This document shows, in pieces, positions 9,885 through 18,845 of a stretch of 64,000 bases of DNA. Location of the stretch: assembly GCA_035502185.1 (NCBI GenBank), contig DATJUT010000015.1:93316-157315 (forward strand). The letters are read 5' to 3'. The position numbers were made by a program, and so were the translations under genes. The stretch's first letter is position 1, and the number at the start of each line of letters is the position of its first letter. Below the pieces are notes generated by a model, which worked only from the letters and a program-made list of their open reading frames with translations, was not told the origin of the DNA and ran no database searches. This stretch comes from Gemmatimonadales bacterium. Lineage in GTDB: Bacteria; Gemmatimonadota; Gemmatimonadetes; Gemmatimonadales; JACORV01.

Positions 9885-12800
9885 ATGACCCCTCGGTTGT
9901 CGTACCCGGCGCGCGCCGGCGCCCTCCTGGCGCTGGCCCTCGGAGGCCTCGCCTTCGGTCCCTCGGTCGGCCGGGCCCAGTATTTCGGCCGCAACAAGGT
10001 GCAGTACGAGACCTTCCATTTCCAGGTCCTGCGGACCGACCACTTCGACATCTACTTCTATCCGGAGGAGCAGAGCGCCGCCGACCAGGCGGCCCGGATC
10101 GCCGAGCGCTGGTACGCCCGTGAGTCGCAGCTGTTCGACCACGAGCTCAGCGGGCGCCAGCCGCTGATCCTCTACGCCAGCCCCGCGGCGTTCCAGCAGA
10201 CCAACGCCATTCCCGGCGACCTGGGCGAGGGGACGGGCGGCGTCACCGAGGCCATCAAGCGGCGGATCGTGCTGCCGCTGGGAAGCTCGCTGGCCGAGAC
10301 GAACCACGTCATCGGTCACGAGCTGGTGCACGCCTTCCAGTACGACATTACCGGCAGCGGGCGCGGGGGCCAGATGCCGGCCGCGACCCAGATGCCGCTG
10401 TGGTTCATCGAGGGCATGGCGGAGTACGTCTCCCTGGGACCGCTGGATCCGCACACGGCGATGTGGATGCGGGACGCGGCCCTCAACGCCAAGCTGCCCA
10501 AGTGGCGCCAGCTCGACGACCCGAACTTCTTTCCGTACCGCTACGGCCAGGCGCTGTGGGCCTACATCGCCGGGCGGTGGGGCGACGAAGCGGTGGGACG
10601 GCTGCTGCGGTCGGCCACCAAGGCGGCCGACATCGACCAGGCGTTCCTGCGGGAGACGGGGATGTCGGGCAACCAGCTCGACTCGGCCTGGCAGGCCGAT
10701 CTCCGCAAGACGTACCAGCCGCTGGTGGCGCAGACGGATTCGCCGTCGCACTACGGCGAGCGGCTGATCGCGGGGCGGGACCAGGCGAGCGGCCTGAACG
10801 TCGGGCCGGTGGTGAGCCCCGACGGGTCGCGCATCGTCTTCTACTCGGCGCGCGATCTGTTTTCCATCGAGATGTACATGGCCGACGCCCGCACCGGCCG
10901 GGTCCTGCAGCGGGTCACCAGGACCGCCGTGGATCCGCACCTCTCGAGCCTCGAGTTCATCAACTCGGCCGGCTCGTTCGACGGCACGGGCGACCGGTTC
11001 GTCTTCTCGGCCCAGTCCCGCGGCCGCCCCGTGCTGGACCTGCTCGAGGTGCAGAGCGGCCGCGTCGCCCGCGAGATCACCTTCCCCAATCTCGGGGAGA
11101 TTCTCCACCCGTCGTGGTCGCCCGACGGCCGGTACGTCGCCTTCGCCGCGCTCAGCGGCGGCCTCACCGACCTGTACCTCTACGACCTCGAGACCGACAG
11201 CCTGCGCCAGCTCACGCACGACGCCTACGCCGACCTCGAGCCGGCCTGGTCGCCGGACGGCCGGAAGCTCGCCTTCGTGACCGATCGCTTCTCGACCGAC
11301 TTGAGGACCCTGGTGCCGGGCAACTACCGGCTCGCCCTGATGGATCCGTTCACCGACTCCATCACGCCGCTGCCGAGCTTCCCGGACGGCAAGAACATCG
11401 ATCCCCAGTGGTCGCCCGACGGGGCGAGCATCTACTTCCTGTCGGACCGCACCGGGATCACGAACATCTACAAGCTCGACGTGGCCACCGGGCGGCAGAG
11501 CCAGGTCACCAACCTGCTGACCGGCGTGACCGGCATCACCTCGCTCAGTCCGGCGCTGTCGGTCGCCCACACCAGCGGCCGCGTCGTCTACAGCGTGTAC
11601 GAGCACGGCCGGTACGCCGTCTACGCCGCCGACTCCGCCGCCGCGCTCGCCGGTGCGCCGCTCACGGCGACGACCTCGCCGACGCCTGCGATGCTCCCGC
11701 CGCAGGCCCGGCCGCGCAGCGAGCTGCTGACGCTGCTCGCCGACTCGACCATCGGTGAGAAGTACGCCAGCACCGAGACCGTGACCAGCTACCGGCCCCG
11801 GCTGGGCCTGGACTACGTCGCCCAGCCCAGCCTCGCGGTCGGCGCCGACCGGTTCGGCACCTTCGTGGCCGGCGGCGTCACGCTGTACTGGAGCGACATG
11901 CTCGGTGACCGGAACCTCGCGACGATGCTGCAGGTCGAGGGCAACTTCAAGAACCTCGCCGGCCTGGTGGCGTACCAGAACACCGCGCACCGCCTCAACT
12001 GGGCCGTCGCCGTGCAGCAGATTCCGTACGTCCAGGGCGGCTACAGCTACGGCGTCTCCGCGCTCGGCGACACCGCCTACCAGCAGCTGGTGGTGTACCG
12101 GGAGATCAACCGCGAAGCCGACTTCCTCGTGGCGTACCCGTTGAGCGACGTGCAGCGCGTCGAGCTCCAGACCGGTGTCCGCAACATCGCCTTCGACGCC
12201 CAGGCGGAGACCCAGGCCTTCTCGCCCGTCACCGGCGCCCTGTTCTACGACGTCACCCAGAACTTGAGCGCCCCGCCCTCCGTGACGATGGCCACGGCGG
12301 GCGCGGCCCTGGTGTACGACAACTCGTTCTTCGGCGCGACCAGCCCCATTCTCGGCAAGCGCTACCGGGTCGAGGTGGACCCCACCGTCGGCTCGCTGCA
12401 GTTCTACAGCGTGCTGGCCGACTACCGGGACTACTTCATGCCCGCCCGGCCATTCACCATCGCGGCCCGGCTGATGCACTACGGACGATACGGCCGCGAC
12501 TCCGAGGACAGCCTGCACATGTACCCGCTGTTCATGGGCTACCAGGGCCTGGTCCGCGGCTACGACTACAACTCGTTCGACGCCTCGGAGTGCGTGGCGA
12601 CGGCGACCGATCCGTGCCCGGTCTACGACCAGCTGGTGGGCACCCGGCTGCTGGTCGGCAACCTCGAGCTGCGCTTCCCGCTCCTCGGCGTGCTCGGCCT
12701 CGGCCACGGCTACTACGGCGCGTTCCCGATCGAGGCCGCCATCTTCGGCGACGGTGGCGTGGCGTGGCACCAGGGCCAGACCCCGAGCATCTTCGGGGGC

Positions 12801-12944
12801 TCGCGCAAGGCGGTCACCAGCGCCGGCGCGGCAATGCGCGTGAACCTGTTCGGCTTCGCCGTCATCGAGGTGGACTACGTGCGGCCCTTCGACCGCCCCG
12901 GCAAGGGATGGCTGTGGCAGTTCGGCTTGACGCCGGGGTTCTGA
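9885..12944 (+). CDS. Secreted MA-clan peptidase / TolB-like propeller / outer-membrane beta-barrel fusion
   Basis: A 1019-aa envelope protein with a signal peptide ending near Ala31-Gln32. Residues about 40-190 form a peptidase MA-like domain with zinc motif HELVH (145-149) and the third-ligand stretch WFIEGMAEY (173-181). Residues about 260-560 carry PD40/TolB-type WD40-like repeats, each with a PDG turn (VSPDGSRIVFYSARD, WSPDGRYVAFAAL, WSPDGRKLAFVTD, WSPDGASIYFLSD). From about 650 to the end alternating strands suggest a beta-barrel, closing in GLTPGF; a C-terminal Phe is the classical BAM-recognition residue. It would sit in the outer membrane with the peptidase and propeller outside the barrel. 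ATG 9885 follows GGAGAG. An in-frame upstream extension is a shadow of the permease. Confidence 0.88.
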   Translation: MTPRLSYPARAGALLALALGGLAFGPSVGRAQYFGRNKVQYETFHFQVLRTDHFDIYFYPEEQSAADQAARIAERWYARESQLFDHELSGRQPLILYASPAAFQQTNAIPGDLGEGTGGVTEAIKRRIVLPLGSSLAETNHVIGHELVHAFQYDITGSGRGGQMPAATQMPLWFIEGMAEYVSLGPLDPHTAMWMRDAALNAKLPKWRQLDDPNFFPYRYGQALWAYIAGRWGDEAVGRLLRSATKAADIDQAFLRETGMSGNQLDSAWQADLRKTYQPLVAQTDSPSHYGERLIAGRDQASGLNVGPVVSPDGSRIVFYSARDLFSIEMYMADARTGRVLQRVTRTAVDPHLSSLEFINSAGSFDGTGDRFVFSAQSRGRPVLDLLEVQSGRVAREITFPNLGEILHPSWSPDGRYVAFAALSGGLTDLYLYDLETDSLRQLTHDAYADLEPAWSPDGRKLAFVTDRFSTDLRTLVPGNYRLALMDPFTDSITPLPSFPDGKNIDPQWSPDGASIYFLSDRTGITNIYKLDVATGRQSQVTNLLTGVTGITSLSPALSVAHTSGRVVYSVYEHGRYAVYAADSAAALAGAPLTATTSPTPAMLPPQARPRSELLTLLADSTIGEKYASTETVTSYRPRLGLDYVAQPSLAVGADRFGTFVAGGVTLYWSDMLGDRNLATMLQVEGNFKNLAGLVAYQNTAHRLNWAVAVQQIPYVQGGYSYGVSALGDTAYQQLVVYREINREADFLVAYPLSDVQRVELQTGVRNIAFDAQAETQAFSPVTGALFYDVTQNLSAPPSVTMATAGAALVYDNSFFGATSPILGKRYRVEVDPTVGSLQFYSVLADYRDYFMPARPFTIAARLMHYGRYGRDSEDSLHMYPLFMGYQGLVRGYDYNSFDASECVATATDPCPVYDQLVGTRLLVGNLELRFPLLGVLGLGHGYYGAFPIEAAIFGDGGVAWHQGQTPSIFGGSRKAVTSAGAAMRVNLFGFAVIEVDYVRPFDRPGKGWLWQFGLTPGF

Positions 12945-12951
12945 ACGAGCC

Positions 12952-13013
12952 GGGGGTCGGGGTTTGGGGGTTGGGGTTTCGGGCCACACACGCCAACCCC
13001 CAATCCCCAACGC
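12952..13013. repeat. Heptanucleotide hairpin repeat, GGGGTTN class
   Basis: Four perfect 7-nt units run without gaps from 12952: GGGGGTC, GGGGTTT, GGGGGTT, GGGGTTT. After a 13-base centre come three C-rich heptads from 12993: CCAACCC, CCAATCC, CCAACGC. TTGGGGGTTGG and CCAACCCCCAA pair perfectly over 11 bp. It lies between two convergent genes and could act as a bidirectional terminator hairpin. The G-rich strand also has the run spacing needed for a G-quadruplex. Confidence 0.85.
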
Positions 13014-13019
13014 CGGCTT

Positions 13020-13538
13020 CTACAACGCCACGCTCACTCCCGCCACCACCGCGAACGGACTGCGGTTCCCGACCAGCAGCCAGCGCGCCTGGACGAAAGG
13101 CGCCGGCGCTCGCCGTGCCAGACGCGGCGGCGAGAATCCCACGAACACGTTGAGTCCGCTGCGCGAGCGCACCGTCCCCAGGTCGCGGTGCGTGATGCCC
13201 AAGCCGGCCCCGCCGTAGAGCCCGCCGTACAACCCCAGGCGAAACGAGGCGTCGAGGTTCAGCTGCCACTGCGGAAACGGCGTGTGCAGGAAGCAGTCGA
13301 CGCTCGGCACGAGGGCGAAGCCCGGGATCACCGGCACCTGCAGCTGGACCCCGGCGCTGAATGCCGCGAGGCCCCAGTCGTAGCCGGCCCGGGCACCCAG
13401 CTCGGCCGCCGGCGTCGGGCTCCCGTACTCGGGTGGAGGTGCGGAAGGCGGCTGTTGCGCGAACGACGGATGGGCGATGAGCGCGGTGAGCGCCATCGCG
13501 GCGAGCGCGCCTGCGAGCTTGGAGCGGATGGAACGCAT
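13020..13538 (-). CDS. Secreted/outer-membrane protein, small beta-barrel type
   Basis: 172-aa protein starting at ATG 13538 (MRSIRSKLAGALAAMALTAL), which gives a signal peptide cleaved near SFAQQ; an in-frame upstream ATG would add 15 non-signal residues. After a Pro-rich linker the mature part shows repeated amphipathic strands with glycines and aromatic edges (LGARAGYDWGLAAFSAGVQL, FRLGLYGGLYGGAGLGITH, RSGLNVFVGFSP, SPFAVVAGVSVAL), as in 8-stranded OmpA/OmpW-like barrels. No known family is identified. It is convergent with the metallopeptidase fusion, separated by the GGGGTTN hairpin. Confidence 0.72.
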   Translation of the reverse strand: MRSIRSKLAGALAAMALTALIAHPSFAQQPPSAPPPEYGSPTPAAELGARAGYDWGLAAFSAGVQLQVPVIPGFALVPSVDCFLHTPFPQWQLNLDASFRLGLYGGLYGGAGLGITHRDLGTVRSRSGLNVFVGFSPPRLARRAPAPFVQARWLLVGNRSPFAVVAGVSVAL

Positions 13539-13888
13539 GGGTTCGATCCTCCGGCCCGCGACGATACTCGGCGACTGCCTCACCGTCTACCCCGCACGCG
13601 ATTCAAGGTAGCCAGCCACCCCAGCACCCGTGGTGTGGTTCGCCGGGCCAGAGCGGCGGGCTGCAGGCGCGTGGCCGATCGCCACGTCGCAGCTGCGCCT
13701 CTCGCACCACACCGGCACCACGGGACGCGCCCGGAGAGAGGGCCGAGTTGCGGTCACCGTCGGTTAACCACTTCCATGACAATGACATACGTGAGGTTGG
13801 GGATGCCCACACGGCTCCCGGTCCGGCCGCTCGCCCGCCGCGCACGAGCCTTGCACGTGCCTTGGACGGATGCTCAGCCCGGGGTTCG
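13539..13888. other. 350-bp intergenic region between divergent genes
   Basis: No coding frame of any quality is seen. The region must hold the promoters of the outer-membrane protein (minus) and the hybrid kinase (plus). CCGTGGTG at 13628-13635 and CACCACGG at 13716-13723 are perfect inverted repeats with an 80-nt loop. A small AT-richer patch (TTAACC, TGACATACG near 13765-13795) is the likeliest promoter area for the kinase. I see no tRNA or riboswitch-like fold. Confidence 0.5.
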
Positions 13889-15157
13889 ATGAGCAGGAGA
13901 CCGCCGAAGAAGAGTCCGCGTCGAGAACGTCCACCGCGGGACGCCACCCCGCCCGTGGGCCCGGTGGGCGTGGGTGCGGACGCCGCCGAGCGGGATGCGC
14001 TCGAGCAGCGGCTGCGGCAGGCCGAGAAGATGGAAGCCCTCAGCCAGCTCGCCGGAGGGATGGCGCACGATTTCAACAACCTGCTGACCACGATCCTGAC
14101 CACCGCGGACCTGATCGGGAGCGACCTGATCGGCGACTCCACGATCCTGAGCGATCTCGAGACCATCAAGGCTGCCAGCCGGCGCGGCAGCGAGCTGATC
14201 CGCAAGCTGCTCGCCTTCGCGCGCCGGCAGCGCCTCGACCTGCAGCCGGTCGAGCTCGACGCGCTGCTGCAGGATACGGCGGTCGTCCTGCGCCGCCTGC
14301 TGCCGGCGGACATCGAGCTTCAGGTCGAAGTGGACGAGCCCGGCTGCGTGGCGCGGGCCGATCCGGTGGCGGTGGAGCAGATCCTGATCAACCTGGCGAC
14401 GAACGCGCGCGACGCGATGCCGGGCGAGGGAACGCTGGTCATCAGCGCGTCGCACGAGGAGCTGACGGCGGCGGCGTGCGCCGCGGGCGGCTGGGGCACA
14501 CCGGGACGCTACGCGGTGCTGAGCGTGGCGGACACCGGCGTGGGGATGGATCGGGAGACCCAGCGCCACCTGTTCGAGCCCTTCTTCACCACCAAGGCGG
14601 TGGACGCCGGTACCGGTCTCGGACTGGCGATGGTGTACGGCCTGGTGCGCCAGCACGACGGGTTCGTGGAGGTGCGCAGCACGCCCGGGAGCGGCACCAC
14701 GGTGCGCGTGCTGCTGCCCGAGGCCGAGCGTGCGGCGCACCGCGTCTCGCCGGAGGGCGGCACCGCACAGCTGCGGGGCACCGAAACCATTCTCCTGGCG
14801 GAGGACGAGGACGCCCTGCGCCGGGCTGCCCGGCGCGTGCTCGAGAAGCACGGGTACCGGGTGCTCGAGGCAGCGAACGGAGCCGAGGCGCTCGATCTGT
14901 TCGGCCGGCACGAGACGGAGATCGCCCTGATCGTCGCCGACGTGGTGATGCCCACCCTGGGTGGCCCGCAGCTGGCGCGCGCGCTGCGCGAAGCAGGCAA
15001 GCAGGTGAGAGTGCTGTTCACCAGCGGGTACACCGCGCGGGACGCGCAGGAGACCAGGGCCCTCGATCCCGGCCTGCCGTTCATCGCCAAGCCGTGGACG
15101 ATCACTGAGCTGCTCAGGCGGGTGAGGGAGGTGCTGGACCAGCCAATGACAGGCTGA
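13889..15157 (+). CDS. Soluble hybrid sensor histidine kinase (CckA-like core)
   Basis: 422 aa without membrane segments. A basic, Pro-rich head (1-30) is followed by the dimerisation helix with phospho-acceptor His60 in the GGMAHDFNNLL motif typical of CckA-type kinases. The HATPase domain shows the N-box NLATNARDAM, the G1 box VADTGVGM and the G2 box GTGLGLAMVYG. A C-terminal receiver has LLAEDED, LIVADVVMPTLGG and AKPWT. There is no PAS or GAF domain, so the input must come from a partner or from the short head. ATG 13889 is chosen because upstream in-frame sequence is low-complexity with no ribosome site. Its last 44 bp overlap the tail of the convergent NtrY-like kinase. Confidence 0.93.
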   Translation: MSRRPPKKSPRRERPPRDATPPVGPVGVGADAAERDALEQRLRQAEKMEALSQLAGGMAHDFNNLLTTILTTADLIGSDLIGDSTILSDLETIKAASRRGSELIRKLLAFARRQRLDLQPVELDALLQDTAVVLRRLLPADIELQVEVDEPGCVARADPVAVEQILINLATNARDAMPGEGTLVISASHEELTAAACAAGGWGTPGRYAVLSVADTGVGMDRETQRHLFEPFFTTKAVDAGTGLGLAMVYGLVRQHDGFVEVRSTPGSGTTVRVLLPEAERAAHRVSPEGGTAQLRGTETILLAEDEDALRRAARRVLEKHGYRVLEAANGAEALDLFGRHETEIALIVADVVMPTLGGPQLARALREAGKQVRVLFTSGYTARDAQETRALDPGLPFIAKPWTITELLRRVREVLDQPMTG

Positions 15158-18100
15158 CCGTCGTGCCGGCACCCAGCTCGCTGGCGATGCCGATCGTGCC
15201 GCCCCAGCCCTCCACCAGCCGTTTCGCGATCGCGAGGCCCAGGCCGCTCCCGCTGGTCGTCGTACTGAAGCGCGGCTCGAACACGCGCGGCAGCGCCTCG
15301 GCCGGAATCCCCTTCCCGTCGTCCCGCACCTCGATCCGCACGCCGCCGCCAGCCCGGGCTTGCGCCGTCCCGCGCGCGCCGCGCCGCGAGCGGATCGTGA
15401 CCCGGGTGGCGCCCGCGTCGCGCGCGTTCTCCAACAGGTTCACCAGCACCTCCGCCAGCTCGTCGCGGCGGGCCACGACCGCGACCCCCTCATCGGCCTC
15501 CACGTCCCAGGTCACCGGCGAATCGCCCAGCCGGTAGAGGCCGACCACCTCGCGGATCACGTCCCCGGCGTTCACCACCTCGACCGGCGGCCGCTCGGCC
15601 GACGGGAGCGCGAAGCGGCTGAAGGCCCTGGCGATCGCGTCCAGGCGGTCGATTTCCGCCAGGATGCGCTGGCCCGTCACGTCGAGCACGCCGCCCAGCT
15701 CCGCTGGACGCTCCCGCCTCAGCCGCATCAGGTGCTGGACGCCGAGCCGGATCGGGGTGAGCGGGTTCTTGATCTCGTGGGCGACCTGACGCGCCATCTC
15801 GCCCCACGCGAGCACGCGTTGTGCCTCCTGCCCCCGCTCCACGTCGGCGGCCGTCTGCTCGATGGCCCGGTACACGGGCTCCAGCTCGCTCGGCATCGCG
15901 CCGGCTGCCGGGCTCGGGGGCTCGCCGCTGCCCGCGCGGAGCGCCGCGCGCGTCAGATGGCCGATCGGCCGGGCGAGCGCGCGCGCCGCCAGGCCCGAGA
16001 GCACCAGCGCCGCGACGATGCCCAGCACCGCCGCCACCAGCACCGCGATGCCGAGATCCTCCTCCCGGCCGCTCAGGGCCGGGTCACTGAGCAGCTGCGG
16101 CGAGGCGAGGATCGCCGTCTCCGATTCGTCGGCGGACCTCTGGAGGAGGTGATAGCCGACCAGCACCGGTTGCGGCGTATCGTCCTGCTTGCGCGTCACC
16201 TCGAGGTAGTCGCCCAGCGCCAGCCGCGTGAACGCCTCCGGCGGCACCAGCCAGTCCACCAGGCCCAGGTCCGCCAGCACCGGCGCGGAGCTGGCCTCGA
16301 GCGCGCCGCCGTGGCTCAACACCAGCTCCGCGTCCACGCGCTGCGCGATGGTCGTGACCTCCTCCGCGTCCGGTATCGTGTCGCTCTCGAGCGCGGCCGC
16401 CGCGTCCTGCAGGGTGCGGCCGATCAGCAGCTCGCGCGAGTGGCGGAACTCCTCGCCCTGGCGCGAGTAGCTCCACAGCGCGAGCGCCACCGTCGGCAGC
16501 ACGAAGAACGCCGCGAGGCTCACGGTCAGCCGGGCGCGGAGCGAGCGGCGCGCCCGCGGCAGCCAGCGCGCGACGTTGGGCCCGAATCGCCCGCCCACGA
16601 CGTCGACCACCAGCCACAGCGCCGCCAGCACGCCGAAGTCCAGCACCAGCAGCAGCAGCCCCCGTTGCAGCAGCGCCGACAGTCCGCCCAGGTCCACCTG
16701 TGCGTGCACGTGCCGGAAGCCGCCGGGCAGCTCGACCGCGCGGTCGCCGCGGATCGTCCAGCCCGACCGCTCCCACGCCGCGGGCCTGACGGCCGGCCCC
16801 CCGGGCTCCAGCGGGGAGAGCGTGAGCCGGTACGGGGGCTCGGGCTCCTCCCCGGCGCCCGCCAGGAAGCGCGCCGCGCGGCTCGGGGCGACGAGGCTGG
16901 ATCGCGTGCCCGCGGCGACGGCGACGACGCGCCCGTCCGCCAGCGGGATGGTGGCGAGCCCGTACAGGCCCTCGCGCCGGAGGTAGGACTGCACCAGGGG
17001 CCGCCGCTGATCCAGCGCGTCCCGCACCTGCGTCTGCACCAGCTCGGCCGGCAGGTCGAGCTGGGCGAGATCCACCTGCACCATCCGCTCGGCTGCCGGA
17101 GACCACAGCGACAGCGCCGCGGGGTAGTCGTGGGCCGCCAGGTCGGTCCGCCGCCACAGCAGGTAGAGATCGCCCGCCGACTCGGGGGCGATGGTCGGCG
17201 GCGTGCCCCGGACCAGCCGGTCGAGCAGCGCGACCTTCAGCGGATCGGGCTTGTTGCCGAGCCCCTCCATGTCCTGCGTGGCGAGCGAGATGCGGCTGCC
17301 GGTGGTCGTGCCCCACTCCAGGAGCGCCGCTGAGGAGCCCGCGACCACAGCCACGGTCGCGATGGTGCTGCGGAACGGCATCGGGCGGATCGCCACCAGC
17401 AGCGCGGGCAGCCACAGGTACGGATACCACTCGGGCCAGGCGCCGCGCGGTTCCCACAGGAACAGGCCGGCCACCGCGAGCCCGATCGCCAGCGCCGACG
17501 CCAGCAGGGGCCACGCGCCCGCCCGGGCGGGCGCCACCGGGCCTCGCACCAGCGCCGCGGCCGTGAGCACCACGGCCGACGCGGACAGCACCAGCGCCAC
17601 CTGCCAGGTCAGCCACAGGCCCAGCGTCACGCCGGCCGCGGGCGGCGTGATGCCGCGCGCGAGGTCCTGCAGCAGGTAGGGAGCGAGCACGGTGACGGCG
17701 AGCGCCGCGACCCGGCTCGGCAGCACCGGCCTGAGCCCGCGCCGCCACAGCGCGCCGGCCGCGAGCGCGACGACGAAGCTCGTGAGGATGACGCTGCCTG
17801 CCGAGCGCGAGAACGGGCCGAGCACGTCCTGGTAGTAGGTCGCCGAGGAGAAGATGCTGTCGGGTCCGAACGCCTCGCCGAGCGGGGCGCGGGCCACGCA
17901 CAGCGCGGCGGCCGCGGCCGTCGCGACCGCGCCGGCCACCGGCATCCCGGCGCGCACCGCGCCGAGGATGCCGGCGAGGAGCAGGGCCGCCAGGATCCAG
18001 AGCACCGGGCGCCGCGCCGCCGCGAGCGCGTCCGCCAGCGCCGCATCCTGCTCGGGCGGCACGGGCTGCACCGTGAACAACGTGTCGCCGCCGGCCAACG

Positions 18101-18830
18101 CTCTCGGCAGCACGTAGTCGAACACGTCCGAATCCGTCAGCGCGCCACCCGGCGGGTAGAAGTGCAGCCCCGCGCCGGTCTGATCCGCGAACCGGTCGGT
18201 CAGCGCCACACCCGCCTTCGGCGCATACGACGCGCGCGCCAGCAGCACCGCCGCCACCGCCGTCCCGCCGTGCGCCTGGCGTCGCGCCACGAGCCACAGG
18301 TAGAATGGTGTCGTGACCGTTGACAGCTCCGGCCCCGCCGGACTGAACGTGACGCGCACCGTCCCGGCCCACGCCGTCGGCCGACCGACGGCGTCGAACA
18401 GCACGACACCGCGGGCCGGCTCGCGCTCGCGGATCAGGCCCCGGAGCCGCTGGAATGCCGGTCCGCCCGTGAGGCCGACCAGCGTGGCCGCGCGATCCGC
18501 CAGCCGCCGCACCTCGCCGAACGCGGCGCCGAGATCGTCCTGGAGCTGCGCCGACGCACGCGTGACCGTCTCCTCCCGCACCTTCGGCCACGAGTCGCGC
18601 AGCCGGGCCAGCTGCCACACGGAGCTCGTGGCCGCCACGGCGAGCGCCGCGGCGAGCAGCGCGCCGGTCATCCGCACGCCCCACCCCGGCGCCCGGCGCT
18701 CGTCGAGCCAGGCCGAGGCCAGGGCGAGCACCGCCAGCGCCGCCAGGCCGGCGGCCAGGATCCACCCGGGCGCCCGCGTCCATTCGGCGCCGAGCGCGGC
18801 GGCCCCCGCCACGGCCGCGAGCCACACCAC
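15114..18830 (-). CDS. Giant NtrY-like transmembrane histidine kinase
   Basis: About 1238 aa starting at GTG 18830 (VVWLAAVAGAAALG), with AGGCGG upstream. The first 60-70 residues hold two or three membrane spans. An extracytoplasmic sensor of about 230 residues and a multi-span hydrophobic block (roughly 240-530) follow, then a second extracytoplasmic region, further spans, a HAMP-like linker (ARPIGHLTRAALRAGSG) and the kinase core: phospho-acceptor His in QVAHEIKNPLTPIRLG, N-box NLLENARDAG, G1 DDGKGIP, G2 GSGLGLAIAKRLVEGWGG. HEIKNPLTPI is the NtrY signature. The membrane part is far larger than in normal NtrY (about 750 aa). The start nearly abuts the divergent creatininase-family gene. Confidence 0.88.
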   Translation of the reverse strand: MVWLAAVAGAAALGAEWTRAPGWILAAGLAALAVLALASAWLDERRAPGWGVRMTGALLAAALAVAATSSVWQLARLRDSWPKVREETVTRASAQLQDDLGAAFGEVRRLADRAATLVGLTGGPAFQRLRGLIREREPARGVVLFDAVGRPTAWAGTVRVTFSPAGPELSTVTTPFYLWLVARRQAHGGTAVAAVLLARASYAPKAGVALTDRFADQTGAGLHFYPPGGALTDSDVFDYVLPRALAGGDTLFTVQPVPPEQDAALADALAAARRPVLWILAALLLAGILGAVRAGMPVAGAVATAAAAALCVARAPLGEAFGPDSIFSSATYYQDVLGPFSRSAGSVILTSFVVALAAGALWRRGLRPVLPSRVAALAVTVLAPYLLQDLARGITPPAAGVTLGLWLTWQVALVLSASAVVLTAAALVRGPVAPARAGAWPLLASALAIGLAVAGLFLWEPRGAWPEWYPYLWLPALLVAIRPMPFRSTIATVAVVAGSSAALLEWGTTTGSRISLATQDMEGLGNKPDPLKVALLDRLVRGTPPTIAPESAGDLYLLWRRTDLAAHDYPAALSLWSPAAERMVQVDLAQLDLPAELVQTQVRDALDQRRPLVQSYLRREGLYGLATIPLADGRVVAVAAGTRSSLVAPSRAARFLAGAGEEPEPPYRLTLSPLEPGGPAVRPAAWERSGWTIRGDRAVELPGGFRHVHAQVDLGGLSALLQRGLLLLVLDFGVLAALWLVVDVVGGRFGPNVARWLPRARRSLRARLTVSLAAFFVLPTVALALWSYSRQGEEFRHSRELLIGRTLQDAAAALESDTIPDAEEVTTIAQRVDAELVLSHGGALEASSAPVLADLGLVDWLVPPEAFTRLALGDYLEVTRKQDDTPQPVLVGYHLLQRSADESETAILASPQLLSDPALSGREEDLGIAVLVAAVLGIVAALVLSGLAARALARPIGHLTRAALRAGSGEPPSPAAGAMPSELEPVYRAIEQTAADVERGQEAQRVLAWGEMARQVAHEIKNPLTPIRLGVQHLMRLRRERPAELGGVLDVTGQRILAEIDRLDAIARAFSRFALPSAERPPVEVVNAGDVIREVVGLYRLGDSPVTWDVEADEGVAVVARRDELAEVLVNLLENARDAGATRVTIRSRRGARGTAQARAGGGVRIEVRDDGKGIPAEALPRVFEPRFSTTTSGSGLGLAIAKRLVEGWGGTIGIASELGAGTTVSLSLAGPAPPSPA

Positions 18831-18845
18831 GCGCGGCCGCCTCAG

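Noticed and set aside
13539-13888. tRNA or riboswitch in the 350-bp intergenic region
   Set aside because: No cloverleaf, T-loop consensus or recognisable aptamer core could be found.
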